Assembly: GCA_026419775.2 (NCBI GenBank)
Contig: JAOPGA020001893.1
Span: forward strand, 1 to 64,000
Direction of reading: 5' to 3'
From: Acrasis kona
Lineage: Eukaryota; Heterolobosea; Eutetramitea; Acrasida; Acrasidae
DNA length: 64,000 bases
Shown here: piece by piece, positions 1-10,550 of the stretch
How the letters are laid out: each line of letters begins with the position of its first letter
Numbering within the stretch: position 1 is the first letter of the stretch
Notes under the pieces: model-generated
What the model was told of the DNA's origin: nothing
What the model saw: only the letters and a program-made list of their open reading frames with translations
The model's database searches: none
Translations under genes and position numbers: made by a program

Positions 1-150
1 CTTGCTAAAAGAAATGACTCCTGCAGAATTTACATGAGGGAGCATAACGCTTTCAACATTATTGCTCAAAAGAGCAAATTGTTCAACTTCCAAAAATAAC
101 ATTAACTTTTGTTCTTCATTATTTGTTCTTGTTAATTTATAAATCTCCAT
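1..150 (-). CDS. Partial unrecognised gene cut by the left edge
   Basis: The minus strand is open from an ATG at 150-148 to base 1, giving the first 50 codons. The protein begins MEIYKLTRTNNEEQ and continues through a hydrophobic stretch with LMLFLEVEQFALL. Coding capacity is judged only from the uninterrupted frame and protein-like composition. The gene would be divergent from the Nup88-like gene to its right, with the 28-bp inverted repeat between them. I do not recognise the family, and the rest lies outside the window. Confidence 0.4.
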   Translation of the reverse strand, partial: MEIYKLTRTNNEEQKLMLFLEVEQFALLSNNVESVMLPHVNSAGVISFSK

Positions 151-244
151 ACTCACTCATCGCCGAATAATACTGTTCAAATGTACGCATTCTCTTCAAC
201 AAGATTCACACAATAGTTCCAACTCCCATCTAGTCAACGGAAAA

Positions 245-501
245 TGAGTGTGTTACATGTAAAAGTACCGAAGTTAATGTATTTTTAGCTTTTTAGAAGG
301 ATTTTGACCAGGGTTCTTTAAAACAAGCTTTAGAAAAAACATAAAGGACCAACAAAAATACGTAGAATCCAATTTTCAAGTCAATTCTTGATTTTATTAA
401 GGATTGATTGTGTATTAGTTGATTTTAGTCTAGTTGCCCCATCCCGATCTAATATTAGGACCGGAGATAATAGTTCGGTACTTTTACATGTAACACACTC
501 A
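245..501. repeat. 28-bp perfect inverted repeat, arms 245-272 and 474-501
   Basis: The arm at 245-272 (starts TGAGTGTGTTACATG) is the exact reverse complement of 474-501. The two are separated by 201 bases of AT-rich sequence with no convincing gene. The right arm ends one base before the ATG at 503. The element could be a small MITE-like insertion or a local inverted duplication in the shared promoter of two divergent genes. No transposase is present. Confidence 0.85.
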
Positions 502-535
502 AATGGTTCCCAACCTTTTTGTAAGCAAATACGTG

Positions 536-2933
536 ATGTCCTTCCCCGATACATTGGAAGAGGTACTTCATAAAACCTACGAAGGTTTAGGCGAAGTAGA
601 ACCATTCAAACAAACTCGTACAAGAAAGAATCTTTTAACAATAACCCAAAATGCGGAACAAGTGGGGTTGGTGTACTACAACGAGTCAAATAGCAAACTG
701 TATTTTGTGAATTTATCTGCAATCAAGCGAGATCACACGTCTAACAAGAGTAATTCCGTAGTTCAATCACACATTAAGGTATCTAAGTTATGACCCCTTT
801 ATAACCGCTTGTAGGAGATAATATGCTACCCCGCTCTTCCCCCAAAGTTTGAGGTTCTAGAATTGAAATTTAACCCAAACGGTACCGCTGTCGCTATTAG
901 AGGTCGTACTGCAGTTTATTTTATTGAAATACAACCCGAAAACATTAACGACGACACATTGGAGTGCAAATCGTCTGTGCTTGGTGTGAACTTTGCTCGC
1001 GTCACGGCAACAATTACAAAAATCGATTGGCATCCTTTAAGCAACGTTCATCTGTTCGTACTTAGCTCCGACAATCACTTACGATTATATAATTTATCAA
1101 AGGACGCCAAAGCACCTGAGCAGTCCATTCTACTTGGTACTTCCAGGCACGGTCTAGTGCAGCAGATCACTTCATTTTGCATCCCACCACCAAAAGCGGG
1201 CTGCTGGTCCACCTTTAGCGTGTTTTTTACAACAGATAGTGCCATTCACTGTGTGTGCCCAATAGTACCCTTTCATTGTATGATCGATGAGGAACTCATC
1301 TCAAACGTACGTTACTAAATCATTTTCTCGTCTAATAAAGAACATTCTAGTTGATCCCAGAAGAGGAACCACATGGAATTGTTGCCAGCTATTTTGACTC
1401 TGTGAGTGATCCCAAACAAAGACATGATGATTCAATTAATGGAGATCAAGGTATGATACATCAATTTCACTCACTAACAGTCTAGACGCAATCAACTACG
1501 TAATGACAAAACCTCATCAACACAAAACACCACAACCTTCACCCTTCAACATTAAACACTCTGGAGATCAATTAAAATCGTTCATAAAGAATGTTTGTGA
1601 CATTGAAGTTATTGAATCTGACGTCCTTAGCATTCTAGTAGCAACCGAAACGTAATCATTTCACACAAAGTCAATTTTAAACCATTTCACTTTTAGAGCG
1701 CAAGTATGCAGTTTCATATCCATTCAAAACATTCAACCAGCATGGGTGTCGTCAGCATCATCCAGAGGAGATCATTCAGTGTTATTAGCCGTTGATGTTG
1801 TGGACTTGTCTCTTGGCAAATCAACCCTACAATGTCCCTACCTGATGAGACATCCAATCGACAAAATCACAATGTACTGTTCACACGCTAATGGCATTCA
1901 CTCTTTGCGATATCCATTTTTACAGAGCTTAGCCGCAGAAGAGAGCGTAGAATACAAACCATGTATATCAAAACACATTATTAATTTACCAGGTTCACCA
2001 AACTTTTCATTTATTTGTGATGCACTCGTTGGTGCAATGTGTGTTGCTTTACATCAATGTCAATTTGTTGTGATTAATGTGATTGCAGAAATATTTACTG
2101 TTCAAGAGCGTCAAAAAAACAAGCATCCATCACTAGCAGTCCAATCTTCTCGTGTTGCTGAAACAGAATTTGAAAAACAAGTAAAGTCACTTTACAATAA
2201 ATCCTTGGAAGGCTCCACTTCAAAACTCACTACCAGTCAAGACCAAAACATTGAGTTATTGAACAAAGTCTCCACAGAATTCAACGAAAATGCATTTGAG
2301 TTTTGTCAACTCGTCAACATGGCAATATCAGAAAAGTAAGTGGCAACCTTCATTTGCACTGACAGATAAAAAGAATGCGTCAAATCAAAAAAACAAAAAC
2401 AAAGCAGTCCAGAGACCTGGATAACGCACAGAAAACAATAAACGCACAAACAGAAAGAAGAAAACAACAATTGTCAAGAATCAAAAAAATCGTAAGTTTT
2501 AATTCTTCCATCATTCTTACATTTTCAGTTATCCGCACAAAAGGAGCTTAACAAAAAATCAGAACAACTCTTATCGACGGTGCAGTATTCAAAACCAGAT
2601 TCCCATTCCAAAGCAGAACTTGATGTTACATTAAATTACTGGAAAGATGAATCGGTTAGATTACAAGAAAGTATTGATTTGTTAAAGGATAGGTATCAAG
2701 AATGTACGGAGAGTGCTTCAAGTATCGACGGTGTATTCTCAAAGCAACAGACCGCTCAAATTTACAATTATTTATCAAGGACATTTTCTACTATTAAGAG
2801 CGCCACTGCGGAGGCGGAGAATTTGGAGAACAAGATTAATAATCATTTGATGAATGCGTTGAGTAGTTCGTTACAAGACACTAGCATGAATAATACTCCA
2901 AAGAAGTTGACGAGAATTAATGATAAACGATAA
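536..2933 (+). CDS. NUP88: Nup88-like nucleoporin
   Basis: This is a multi-exon gene. Introns include 779-814, one after codons LISN near 1309, one near 1451 and further short ones up to about 2530. The N-terminal half reads as a beta-propeller with Nup88-like phrases such as FEVLELKFNPNGTAVAIRG. The last exons (2340-2933) encode Lys/Gln-rich coiled coil, as in Nup88/Nup82 proteins that join the Nup62-Nup214 complex on the cytoplasmic face of the pore. ATG 536 (MSFPDTLEEVL) is preferred. An in-frame ATG at 503 would add 11 residues that directly abut the inverted repeat. The family call rests on domain order and a few remembered motifs, so another propeller/coiled-coil nucleoporin remains possible. 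Confidence 0.6.
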
Positions 2934-3026
2934 AGTTTTTTTTTTGATACCCAAAATTTTATTCGTTCTGTTGTGTCACATCATTCTTACAATGATTTTT
3001 GATTGACATTTGTGACATACAAAGAC

Positions 3027-4097
3027 ATGGGGGCGTATACTAGCAATGCGAAAGTTAGTGGTGATCCAGATAAGAGAATTTGCGACTTGCGATATATTGC
3101 TGTTATGGATAAGAGTTCTTCTCTGCGGCTTCTAGATGAAAATCTCAACGACTGTTTTGCTTCGCATAAAGTCAAATCGAAACTTAGATTTGTGTATGGT
3201 GACGCGGAGCAAGTTAAATTTGTTTCAGAGAAAAATTTGTACACCATATCGTTAAAGGACGGAAGTATGACGACTGGAGCATTAGGACCAAACTGGAAGC
3301 TTCATTCATCCTTATTCAATGGATATTTTATAGGAGAGAAGGAGTTTTTTACAGGGTCGACGTATGGTCTATTTAGTGTGTTTGACGAGAGAAAAATCAT
3401 ATATGAAATCAAACCAGACGATGAGGCACTGTGGGTTGTACAAATATTACCTTTGAACAAAGAGTACTTCGCGGTCAGCACTACTACTTCCGGAGACGAA
3501 GAGCCAACGGAGGCCACAAAACGTTTGATTTCAGTTTATAGTGTAAACGACGAGGCACCACAGGCGATCATGAGACCGAACCTACCATTTTTGACCATGC
3601 AAAGAACTCATGATGACTGCATCGAAGTAATCGGAACTCAAATGTACGAGAAATGGAACCCGTTCACTGGCACAAAGATACTAGAAAAGGAAAATGGATT
3701 ATTCTCGGAGGGAATCAATCACTACATGGGCGACGGTATAATCGTTAGGTTTACCAACAAGCACATATTATTCTACAAAGACAGACAGTTGTGGAAAGAA
3801 TTTCAAGGATGCGTAAGAGAGGAGTACTCTTTTTCAGAGTATGACTGGCAGTTCATAAGTAATGTGAAGCAAATTGATGAATACGTTATCGCAGTTCAAA
3901 TTAGAAGGATCTACGGAAAGTGTCCTCCAGTAAATCAGTGGGGAATTATAGACATTCGTGACGAACCCCTCGAGTTGCGTCTATGCGAACTCTCTGAGCC
4001 TAAAATAATGATTAGAAGAGTTTTCAGGAAAGATTATATAGACTTTGGGAGTTTAAAGAACTTACCTTTTCAAGACATTGTATTTGCTCACCAATAA
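3027..4097 (+). CDS. Uncharacterised beta-propeller-like protein
   Basis: This is a single exon of 356 codons from ATG 3027 (MGAYTSNAKVSG). The frame is open a little upstream, but with no earlier ATG. The protein has many short hydrophobic beta-strand-like segments with regularly spaced aromatic and Asp residues, as expected for a propeller. I see no clear WD dipeptides. It has no signal peptide or membrane segment. It lies tandem with and about 90 bases after the Nup88-like gene. I do not recognise a family and assign no function. Confidence 0.6.
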   Translation: MGAYTSNAKVSGDPDKRICDLRYIAVMDKSSSLRLLDENLNDCFASHKVKSKLRFVYGDAEQVKFVSEKNLYTISLKDGSMTTGALGPNWKLHSSLFNGYFIGEKEFFTGSTYGLFSVFDERKIIYEIKPDDEALWVVQILPLNKEYFAVSTTTSGDEEPTEATKRLISVYSVNDEAPQAIMRPNLPFLTMQRTHDDCIEVIGTQMYEKWNPFTGTKILEKENGLFSEGINHYMGDGIIVRFTNKHILFYKDRQLWKEFQGCVREEYSFSEYDWQFISNVKQIDEYVIAVQIRRIYGKCPPVNQWGIIDIRDEPLELRLCELSEPKIMIRRVFRKDYIDFGSLKNLPFQDIVFAHQ

Positions 4098-4287
4098 ACT
4101 TTCTGTACTTTCTGTATCTTGATGCTTAGTATCAAAAGTGATTTTACGATAATCTATATTCCATCTTGGCTGACGATCATGGAATGCAGGACTATCGTTA
4201 TTAAAGCAGAGATATAAATTTTGAATGTCATGATCCTAAATCTATTTATGGACATGTCAACAATCACAACTCGAGGAAACAAAGAAG

Positions 4288-5837
4288 ATGAATCCTACGG
4301 GGACCAGCCAGTCGGTCAACAGTATAATACCTTTGGATACTATGTATACAACGGTATCACAATGTGAGCGCGGTTTTCCACTCGTCTATTCAAGGTTGCA
4401 CTCTATACCGGATGACGGTAAATGGAGGTTGGTTGTACTTGGTATTATTGGTGGAATTGGAGTTATACTATACCTGATAACATTGATTTTGTTCTTCATC
4501 AGAATTAAAAAGCAACCACTAAGAGACAGGTACGAATTTTAAAGTTGATTGAAGCTAATTAATTTAGGTCCCCATATCTACTCATGGTGTCGGCAGTTGC
4601 AGGTTCTTTGGGGTTGGCATACATGTATTTTAGACAGTTTTTCGACATTGTACTGGTGTGTCCCATCAGCTACTATATCATGATGATATCATTGTTTGTC
4701 TACTTCGTCCCATACCTGCTACGATGCGTTCGCACAATCATGTTATGGAATTTCAACATTGCGAAAGCTAGCATGATTGAGAATGGTGACATTGAAACCG
4801 TTCCATCACCGTCATCCGGGTCCCCTTCATCACCTACCTCTTCTCCCAGTTCTCAACCGCTTGTTAGGAATCGTACCATTGTCAACACCAAAAAACATGC
4901 ACCGTTAATTAGGTACAGAAGATTCTTCTCTGAGTGGTTTTTGCTGTTACTTTTATTAATCGGAACTGTCATTTGGACTTTGGGAGGTATGATCATTCAG
5001 GTAGTATCCGCCACTAAAGGAAACTTTTGGAATCCAAATTGTCAAAAAGCATGTAACCAACAAGAAGGGTTCGCGCTGAGAGCTTTCATCGTGTTCGTCG
5101 CAGTGTTGGAGTTTCCGTACTTGGCCCTAGGCATATACATGAGAAACATTAATGACGAATTTTCGATTAGAAATGAACTCATAACGATTATCGCCTTTTC
5201 GTCTTTAATGTTGGTAGGTATGATCGTGCTCGTCATCATTCCAAATCAATTCTGGCCTCAGAGTTCCACCATCGGTTATCTGCTAGGTGTGACGCTGATC
5301 GGAACGCACTTGATAAGTGTTGTTTATCCACTCGTGAACACGTGGGTGGATGGTGGCATATTCAACGCCATTTTCCGATTAATTACAAAAACAGCAGGGA
5401 GAGGTAAGGAAGAGGAGGCGTCGGCGACTCCCACCACTGAGAATGGTCCAGATTTGAATAGCTTCGAACATTATCTAACAGATAAAAGAGGAAGAGAAGT
5501 TTTCAAGCAGTTCCTAGTTAGAGAGTTTTCGGTCGAAAATCTAATGTTCCATACTGAGGTCAAATTCTTGAAGAATATTGAGGAACAATCGGAAATAGTA
5601 GAAACAGCCAACAGCATCAACACAACATACGTAGAAGTAGGAGCACCTTTTGAGATTAACATTTTGTCGGACGTGAGGAATAAAATTGCACAAGAGTTGG
5701 GCACTCAGCCAAGTAAGAATACATTCGATGAAGCTCAGGAAGCAGTGTTACAGATTATGAAAGAGGAGAGTTTCCCTCGTTTTAAAAAACATGTGCTATA
5801 CAGCGACTACGTCAAAGAGATCGCACAAGCCAAATAA
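4288..5837 (+). CDS. Seven-transmembrane receptor with C-terminal RGS domain
   Basis: Two exons are split by a 37-nt intron (about 4531-4567). Exon 1 carries one membrane span (LVVLGIIGGIGVILYLITLI). Exon 2 carries six more, ending near 5345. A Ser/Pro-rich loop lies at about 4800-4860. A cytosolic RGS domain spans about 5455-5825, with FEHYLTDKRGREVFKQFL at its start and FPRFKKHVLYSDYV at its end. RGS domains accelerate GTP hydrolysis by G-alpha subunits. The architecture matches AtRGS1-like receptors and the large 7TM-RGS families of amoebae. The ligand is unknown. An Asn-rich extracellular N-terminus is short and has no obvious ligand-binding domain. Confidence 0.85.
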
Positions 5838-5915
5838 ATTTTATAAAATGTGATGAGAATCATTTTGTGTAATAAATTAAACAATTGATACATTTATTTT
5901 ACATTTGCTTCACGT

Positions 5916-7295
5916 TCATAATGAACCTCCGTTCAAAAACCACTCGTGTTTTTTGATATCCTCCAGAGTATACCTCTTACTTTTATCCAGACAAAGAATA
6001 CAATTCAACAAGTCTTTAGCTTGGGAAGACAGTGCCTCCTCCTCTTCAAGGGGAATCATAAACTCTCCAGTCAGTGTCTTTTGAGCACACCGATAAGGAT
6101 TGTAACCGGTAAGCATTTTATACAAACAACATCCCACGCTCCACACGTCCGCTTGACATCCAACATAACTTTTACCGGTTAACATTTCGGGACAGGCGTT
6201 CGATGAGTTTCCGCAGAACATGTCCAGAGATTGGTCTGCTTCACAAAAATCACCAACTCCAAAATCAATAATTTTGATGTTATCATTAATGTCAAGACAA
6301 ATGTTAGACAATTGGAGGTCTCTATGAACTACACAACATTTATTATGAAGAAAATCTAACGCATCAACAATTTGAATGAAATATTTGTGCGCGACCTGCT
6401 CGCTTAATTGTTGGTGTGGGTCAAACGGAGAATCCAAACTTCCGGTATGGCACAGCTCCATGATTAGAAAATGTGAAGAATCATTTTCAACGTTGTCAAT
6501 CAACTCTGCAATGTTGATGTGACCCCCATTACTTTTAATCTTTTTCAGTATTCGAACCTCTTTATTAAAGAAATGCAAAAGCTTTGGTACAGACTCTAAA
6601 GACTTTTTTGAATATTCCTTAATTGCTACATGGGTGTTGGTTTCCACGTCTTGTCCTAACCACACCCTTGCATATGTGCCTTCATCTAGTGGCCGTTCTA
6701 TTCTATATTTTTTATTTAATATCGTGCTGCAATTTGAGTCGGTAGTGACGTTGGAGGCCTGTTCTAATTTCTTAATCTCATCTTGAATAAAAGCCTTTGC
6801 AGTAAATCTCTGTACAGTCTTATATTGCTCAGATGATAAATGTGAATCAACGTGAGCTTTATAGAGCTCCATCATGCTTTTATCCACTGTAAACCCGTCA
6901 TAATTGACGAAGCAACTAACGTCACTGAATTCTTTGTTGTGGCTGTTTATTATATTTTGTATGGCCTGTCTAATGTTTTTGATGTGCTGCTCTGTATCTA
7001 CGCGTATGCCATCAAAGTTTATCATGAGTGCATTTAGACTGGAATTAAATCGGATTCGCCCATACAAAACTTCCATGCTAGGCTCAAACCCCTTACTTGT
7101 TGGAAGTGGGTTTGAGATTACTCTTTCATGCAATACAATAGTTTTATCAGCAAGTGGGGGGAGCATTGACTGTGTTCTCCTCTCTTTTCCAGTCAGAGGT
7201 TTGTGTTCGTTGCTCAACAACATTGGGGGACTTTCTTGACGGGATAATCCTGCTGTGTATCTAGATAAGATGTTTTGGTCTTTTTGCACCATCAT
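5916..7295 (-). CDS. Protein kinase with N-terminal CoA-transferase-type domain
   Basis: The gene is a single exon of 459 residues. Residues about 197-454 form a Ser/Thr kinase domain: glycine loop DEGTYARV, VAIK lysine at 226, DFG at 344-346 and a CPEMLTG activation-segment end. The catalytic loop reads HRDLQLSN instead of the usual HRDLKxxN, so the Lys is Gln. Residues about 70-178 are not a standard kinase partner. They contain ALMINFDGIRV, CFVNYDGFTVD and VQRFTAKAF, which I recall as signatures of the C-terminal domain of bacterial propionate/acetyl-CoA transferases (COG4670 type). The kinase call is firm. The N-terminal domain is an inference that needs a profile search. Confidence 0.85.
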   Translation of the reverse strand: MMVQKDQNILSRYTAGLSRQESPPMLLSNEHKPLTGKERRTQSMLPPLADKTIVLHERVISNPLPTSKGFEPSMEVLYGRIRFNSSLNALMINFDGIRVDTEQHIKNIRQAIQNIINSHNKEFSDVSCFVNYDGFTVDKSMMELYKAHVDSHLSSEQYKTVQRFTAKAFIQDEIKKLEQASNVTTDSNCSTILNKKYRIERPLDEGTYARVWLGQDVETNTHVAIKEYSKKSLESVPKLLHFFNKEVRILKKIKSNGGHINIAELIDNVENDSSHFLIMELCHTGSLDSPFDPHQQLSEQVAHKYFIQIVDALDFLHNKCCVVHRDLQLSNICLDINDNIKIIDFGVGDFCEADQSLDMFCGNSSNACPEMLTGKSYVGCQADVWSVGCCLYKMLTGYNPYRCAQKTLTGEFMIPLEEEEALSSQAKDLLNCILCLDKSKRYTLEDIKKHEWFLNGGSL

Positions 7296-7511
7296 GTCGT
7301 AGTCTGTTATTGTGTTTTATTTTAAACTGATCTTCTTTTTTGATACCATTTTTAGTCCGCACTAATAATCCGAAAATCTCCTGTAACCTGTTTATAAGCA
7401 CCTCAGTAGACATATATTTGAAGCCTCCCTGCCGCATCATAAATTTAACTTTATGGCTACTGGTCATGTCACAAATACGTGAGAAACAACCTGAAATGAG
7501 TGTTGTAAAGA

Positions 7512-8239
7512 ATGTTTTCATACACAGCGTACAACAAAAAAGTTCGGGATCAATTGGATAGAGGTATACCTTAAAAGCTCTTATAACTTACACCCAAAGA
7601 CGTCGAAAACTTAATTTCTGGTACAAGATCGTGCGTTCTGTTGGACTACCTTGATGTTGTTGTGGAAGATTTGGGAAAATGTACTAATGACTGTATTCGT
7701 CTGTTGACGATAAAAATACTTGAGAGAAACATGCATTACTTGTTTAACAAAAATACTTTCCCCAGTGGGTTGAATTGTGAGGAAATAACGTTTATAAACG
7801 TGGATCCGTCATTGGAGCACCCATTGGTATGTCAAAATATTTACTCAATTTAAATGATTAGATTGTAGAAGATCCACAAGTGCTACTTAAGCTACAAACA
7901 ACTCTAAAAAACATTAAAAATAACGTTTTTGCAAGCTCATTCAAACAATTTCACACAACTGTGTCTATAAATGAAATTATTGATGTGTGCATGTTGAATG
8001 GTTGGATACTATCTTACCCATACGTTTACGTCAGATTTTTGACGTTTTTTGATAACTGTTTGTGCTTTGAGCCTCTTTTTCTCATCAAGATCCAACACAA
8101 CAAGAACGTTATTACTCAATATACCATCCCTGCTTGCTGCTGTCCCAACATTGATGATGTTTTAATAAAAATTAAAGAAAGATATCAAACAAAAGTAGAG
8201 GTTATCAAGAGTGTTGTTAGACAAAACATTCAACTTTAA
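7512..8239 (+). CDS. UPF0739 (C1orf74)-like protein
   Basis: Three exons (7512-7563, 7600-7826, 7862-8239) joined in frame give 218 residues from ATG 7512 (MFSYTAYNKKVRDQLDR). The introns are 36 and 35 nt. The protein is soluble and mixed alpha/beta. It has a central phrase CVLLDYLDVVVEDLGKC and a later LNGWILSYPYVYVRF that remind me of the UPF0739 family, whose function is unknown. The gene starts about 220 bases from the divergent kinase gene. The family call is tentative; the gene itself is well supported by clean splicing phases. Confidence 0.6.
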
Positions 8240-8307
8240 TAAATACTAATTGTGTCACAATGTCATGTGAGTGGGGTCAATGAACAATCAACTTCTTCAA
8301 TGTATCT

Positions 8308-9074
8308 TTAAATGTTTTGTAATATAATGTTGTTCGCTACGATATTGACTCTTAGTTCATTGCTTCCAATCTTGACCCTGTCAAAGCAGTTGACTATTTT
8401 TTGCGCAATTTCTTGGTTAGGAACATAAACATCCATCACTCCTAAACTATCTCCGTTTTGGTCAACCGTTAGTTGCGAATAAACAACGTGCCCAACACTT
8501 TTGAACTATTTTTTCGATTTGTGATTCTGTAACGTTTGATCCCAAGTTGGTAACGAGAAGTTTTGTAACAGGGTATGACGGCGCCGACACTTGCTGGACA
8601 GGTACTGGTTTGATAACTACTTCGTTTAGAATGTTGAAGAATCTACTTGTGCAAACCTTTCTGTTTTGGAGCTGGTAATTCTTCTTCACTGTCGCTGCGC
8701 TCGTTTTTTCTAAAATTATTCTTCTTGGTGACAACTAGGCTGTTAGGATCAACTTTTTGTCTTTTATTGTCATTAGGTTTGCTAACGATAATTTGAGACG
8801 GGTCGAAGTCATTGCGTCTTTTGGAACCGAATTTATCGTTTTTTGATTCGTACGGTTTAAATTTATCGTGCTTCCACTTTGGTTCGTCGTCTGTGTCTCT
8901 GTGATTTGTAATCGTCCTCTAGCTACATGAGTTTAGGCTGTTTATGTTGATACTCACTGTTATGTGTTTAGAGTCGCTATCGCTTCTTGATGAGTACCCC
9001 CTTCCTCTTCCTCTACCCCTGCCTCTACCCCTATAGTTACTATCCTTTATGATATCATCTAGGGATCTGTCCAT
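8308..9074 (-). CDS. ALY/REF (THO4) mRNA export adaptor, with a frame break in the RRM
   Basis: Exons are 8958-9074, 8657-8918 and 8308-8619, with introns of 39 and 37 nt. The protein starts MDRSLDDIIKD, the UAP56-binding motif of REF proteins. An RG-repeat stretch follows, then a Lys/Asp-rich linker and an RRM (KLLVTNLGSNVTESQIEKI). The RRM continues as SVGHVVYSQLTV and SLGVMDVYV in the next frame, one base out of register near 8503-8509. The two halves align to REF RRMs without gaps if one base is skipped. The exon sum (691 nt) is also one base over a multiple of three. A 37-nt GT-AG segment at 8451-8487 could restore frame but would remove an RRM strand. TREX adaptors couple splicing to nuclear export. 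Confidence 0.75.
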
Positions 9075-9234
9075 CTTGGTCAACTATAAGTAATTTACAA
9101 TCTTTAGTTTTTAGTTCGTCATTATATCGATCTTGAGAGCGAATCCCATTCATGTTTCTAATGGTAAGGTAATCTTAAAAACTACTCTCAAATAACTAGC
9201 ATAAAATTACAATCGGTAAACTTTATTTTGTAAG

Positions 9235-10164
9235 TTATTCCTGCTTTTTGTTCACAATCCATTGATGAGCATACTCGCTGACACTATAGGACAAACACAA
9301 TTGAGAAGCATAATATGTCACCATGACAAATAGCATATCCAAAGTCCTTGGAATGTTCAAGATGTTGAAAGCCGAAGTTGCAACTGCGGAGTCACTCACC
9401 AGGAATAGAACAGCACCAAGAACTCTGATGATCTGGTAGAATTTAATTGAACTTTGTTGAATCTTTTGCTGATCTGTAACATTTCTTGTTATCTTACTCA
9501 AGAGATCTTTCAAGGTTGGGCTGTCAAACCTCATGATAACTCTCCACGCAAATATGGACAGCGCAATGAAATATATTAGGACTGGCAAACGGAAAAAGCT
9601 GGGCATATATCCAATGTTTATTGTGGCCCAGTATAACGTGGATATGTACACTGCTACGGGCACAAGTAGTGCTAAACACATGGTAACAGACCTTCTGCTG
9701 CACCTGAACCTAAGGACAGCAGCTATTCTTGATCCCATCTCTCTAGTGCCCTCTATAGAGAAGCAAATTGTATACATAATGTGTGCAATTAAAAATAAAA
9801 TTAAACCCAACATGAAGAAAACTCCACCTCCCAACTTGTTTTCAATGTGTACTAGGAAAGAGGCTTGAATTTTAACGTCATGTAGATTTAGCATAATGTC
9901 CCCAGCAGAACTGAAGCAGAGTCCCAGAGTCATAAATATCTTGTTATACAATACATGGTTGGGCATTTCTGATGAATGGTATGCCCATAAGTAAGCTATT
10001 AGAAGCCATATGGGTAACGGTTTAGTTATTATTTGTATGAGCGGCAGAACTTGCATTGATCCTAAAGCAATATAAACTCCCCCACTTGTAAGCATTAATG
10101 GCAGTAGTATTTTCATGTCCACTGTCTTCTTAACTTTATCATCCATAACCTCAACGTCTAACAT
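9235..10164 (-). CDS. TMEM86/YhhN-family lysoplasmalogenase
   Basis: This is a single exon of 309 residues with about eight predicted membrane spans. Characteristic YhhN-family segments include ITKPLPIWLLIAYL near the start, a loop with CFSSAGDIMLN, and GVFFMLGLILFLIAHIMY. The family hydrolyses the vinyl-ether bond of lysoplasmalogens in internal membranes. The protein is somewhat longer than bacterial YhhN because of a charged loop (about residues 215-240). Start ATG 10164 gives a short cytosolic lead before the first span. The spans and motifs are clear; substrate specificity is inherited from the family. Confidence 0.8.
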   Translation of the reverse strand: MLDVEVMDDKVKKTVDMKILLPLMLTSGGVYIALGSMQVLPLIQIITKPLPIWLLIAYLWAYHSSEMPNHVLYNKIFMTLGLCFSSAGDIMLNLHDVKIQASFLVHIENKLGGGVFFMLGLILFLIAHIMYTICFSIEGTREMGSRIAAVLRFRCSRRSVTMCLALLVPVAVYISTLYWATINIGYMPSFFRLPVLIYFIALSIFAWRVIMRFDSPTLKDLLSKITRNVTDQQKIQQSSIKFYQIIRVLGAVLFLVSDSAVATSAFNILNIPRTLDMLFVMVTYYASQLCLSYSVSEYAHQWIVNKKQE

Positions 10165-10369
10165 TTTATTTTGATTTCAACTTCCAACAAACAATGCCTA
10201 AAAATAGGGACGTAAAATTATGTTGATTGAATTTAAAAGTATCTGTAATGAAGAAATTTTATCTAAAGTTGGGGTTGAACTCAATCCATCAACAATTATT
10301 AAATAGTCATTGCTAATAAGATGCTTTATTGATTCTACAAAGTCGCAGTGTTTGAATGAGTCACACGCA

Positions 10370-10550
10370 CTTTCACTTTTTCAAGCTCATGTCTTTAATG
10401 AGACTCATAATCCATTGCATTTTAAAAACAGTCGATAAGCACTATTCGACCTCTGGTTTTGATATTAATGTACTCTTGTCATCTATGACGGACAATACAC
10501 TTTCAATATAATCTTGAACTTCGACGAATGCTTGTGAAAGTACTAACTTC
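10370..10550 (-). pseudogene. Decayed copy of the PIN-like gene found at 44611-46266
   Basis: On the minus strand, translation gives LVLSQAFVEVQDYIE, then VIDDKSTLISKPEVE followed by a stop, then CLSTVFKMQW and, after a one-base shift, HELEKVKVRV. The intact gene at 44611-46266 has LLLIDTFAQVQDYIE, IIDDKSTLISRSEVE, CISTVF, KMQWF and HELERVKVRV in the same order. Segments between these blocks are missing. The stops, shift and deletions mark it as a relic. The flanking minus-strand sequence down to about 10200 is also open in one frame but matches nothing I recognise. Confidence 0.75.

Noticed and set aside
8451-8487. 37-nt GT-AG segment as the definite intron of the ALY/REF gene
   Set aside because: It would restore frame, but it would remove a conserved RRM strand that the unspliced sequence encodes well, so it is kept only as an alternative.
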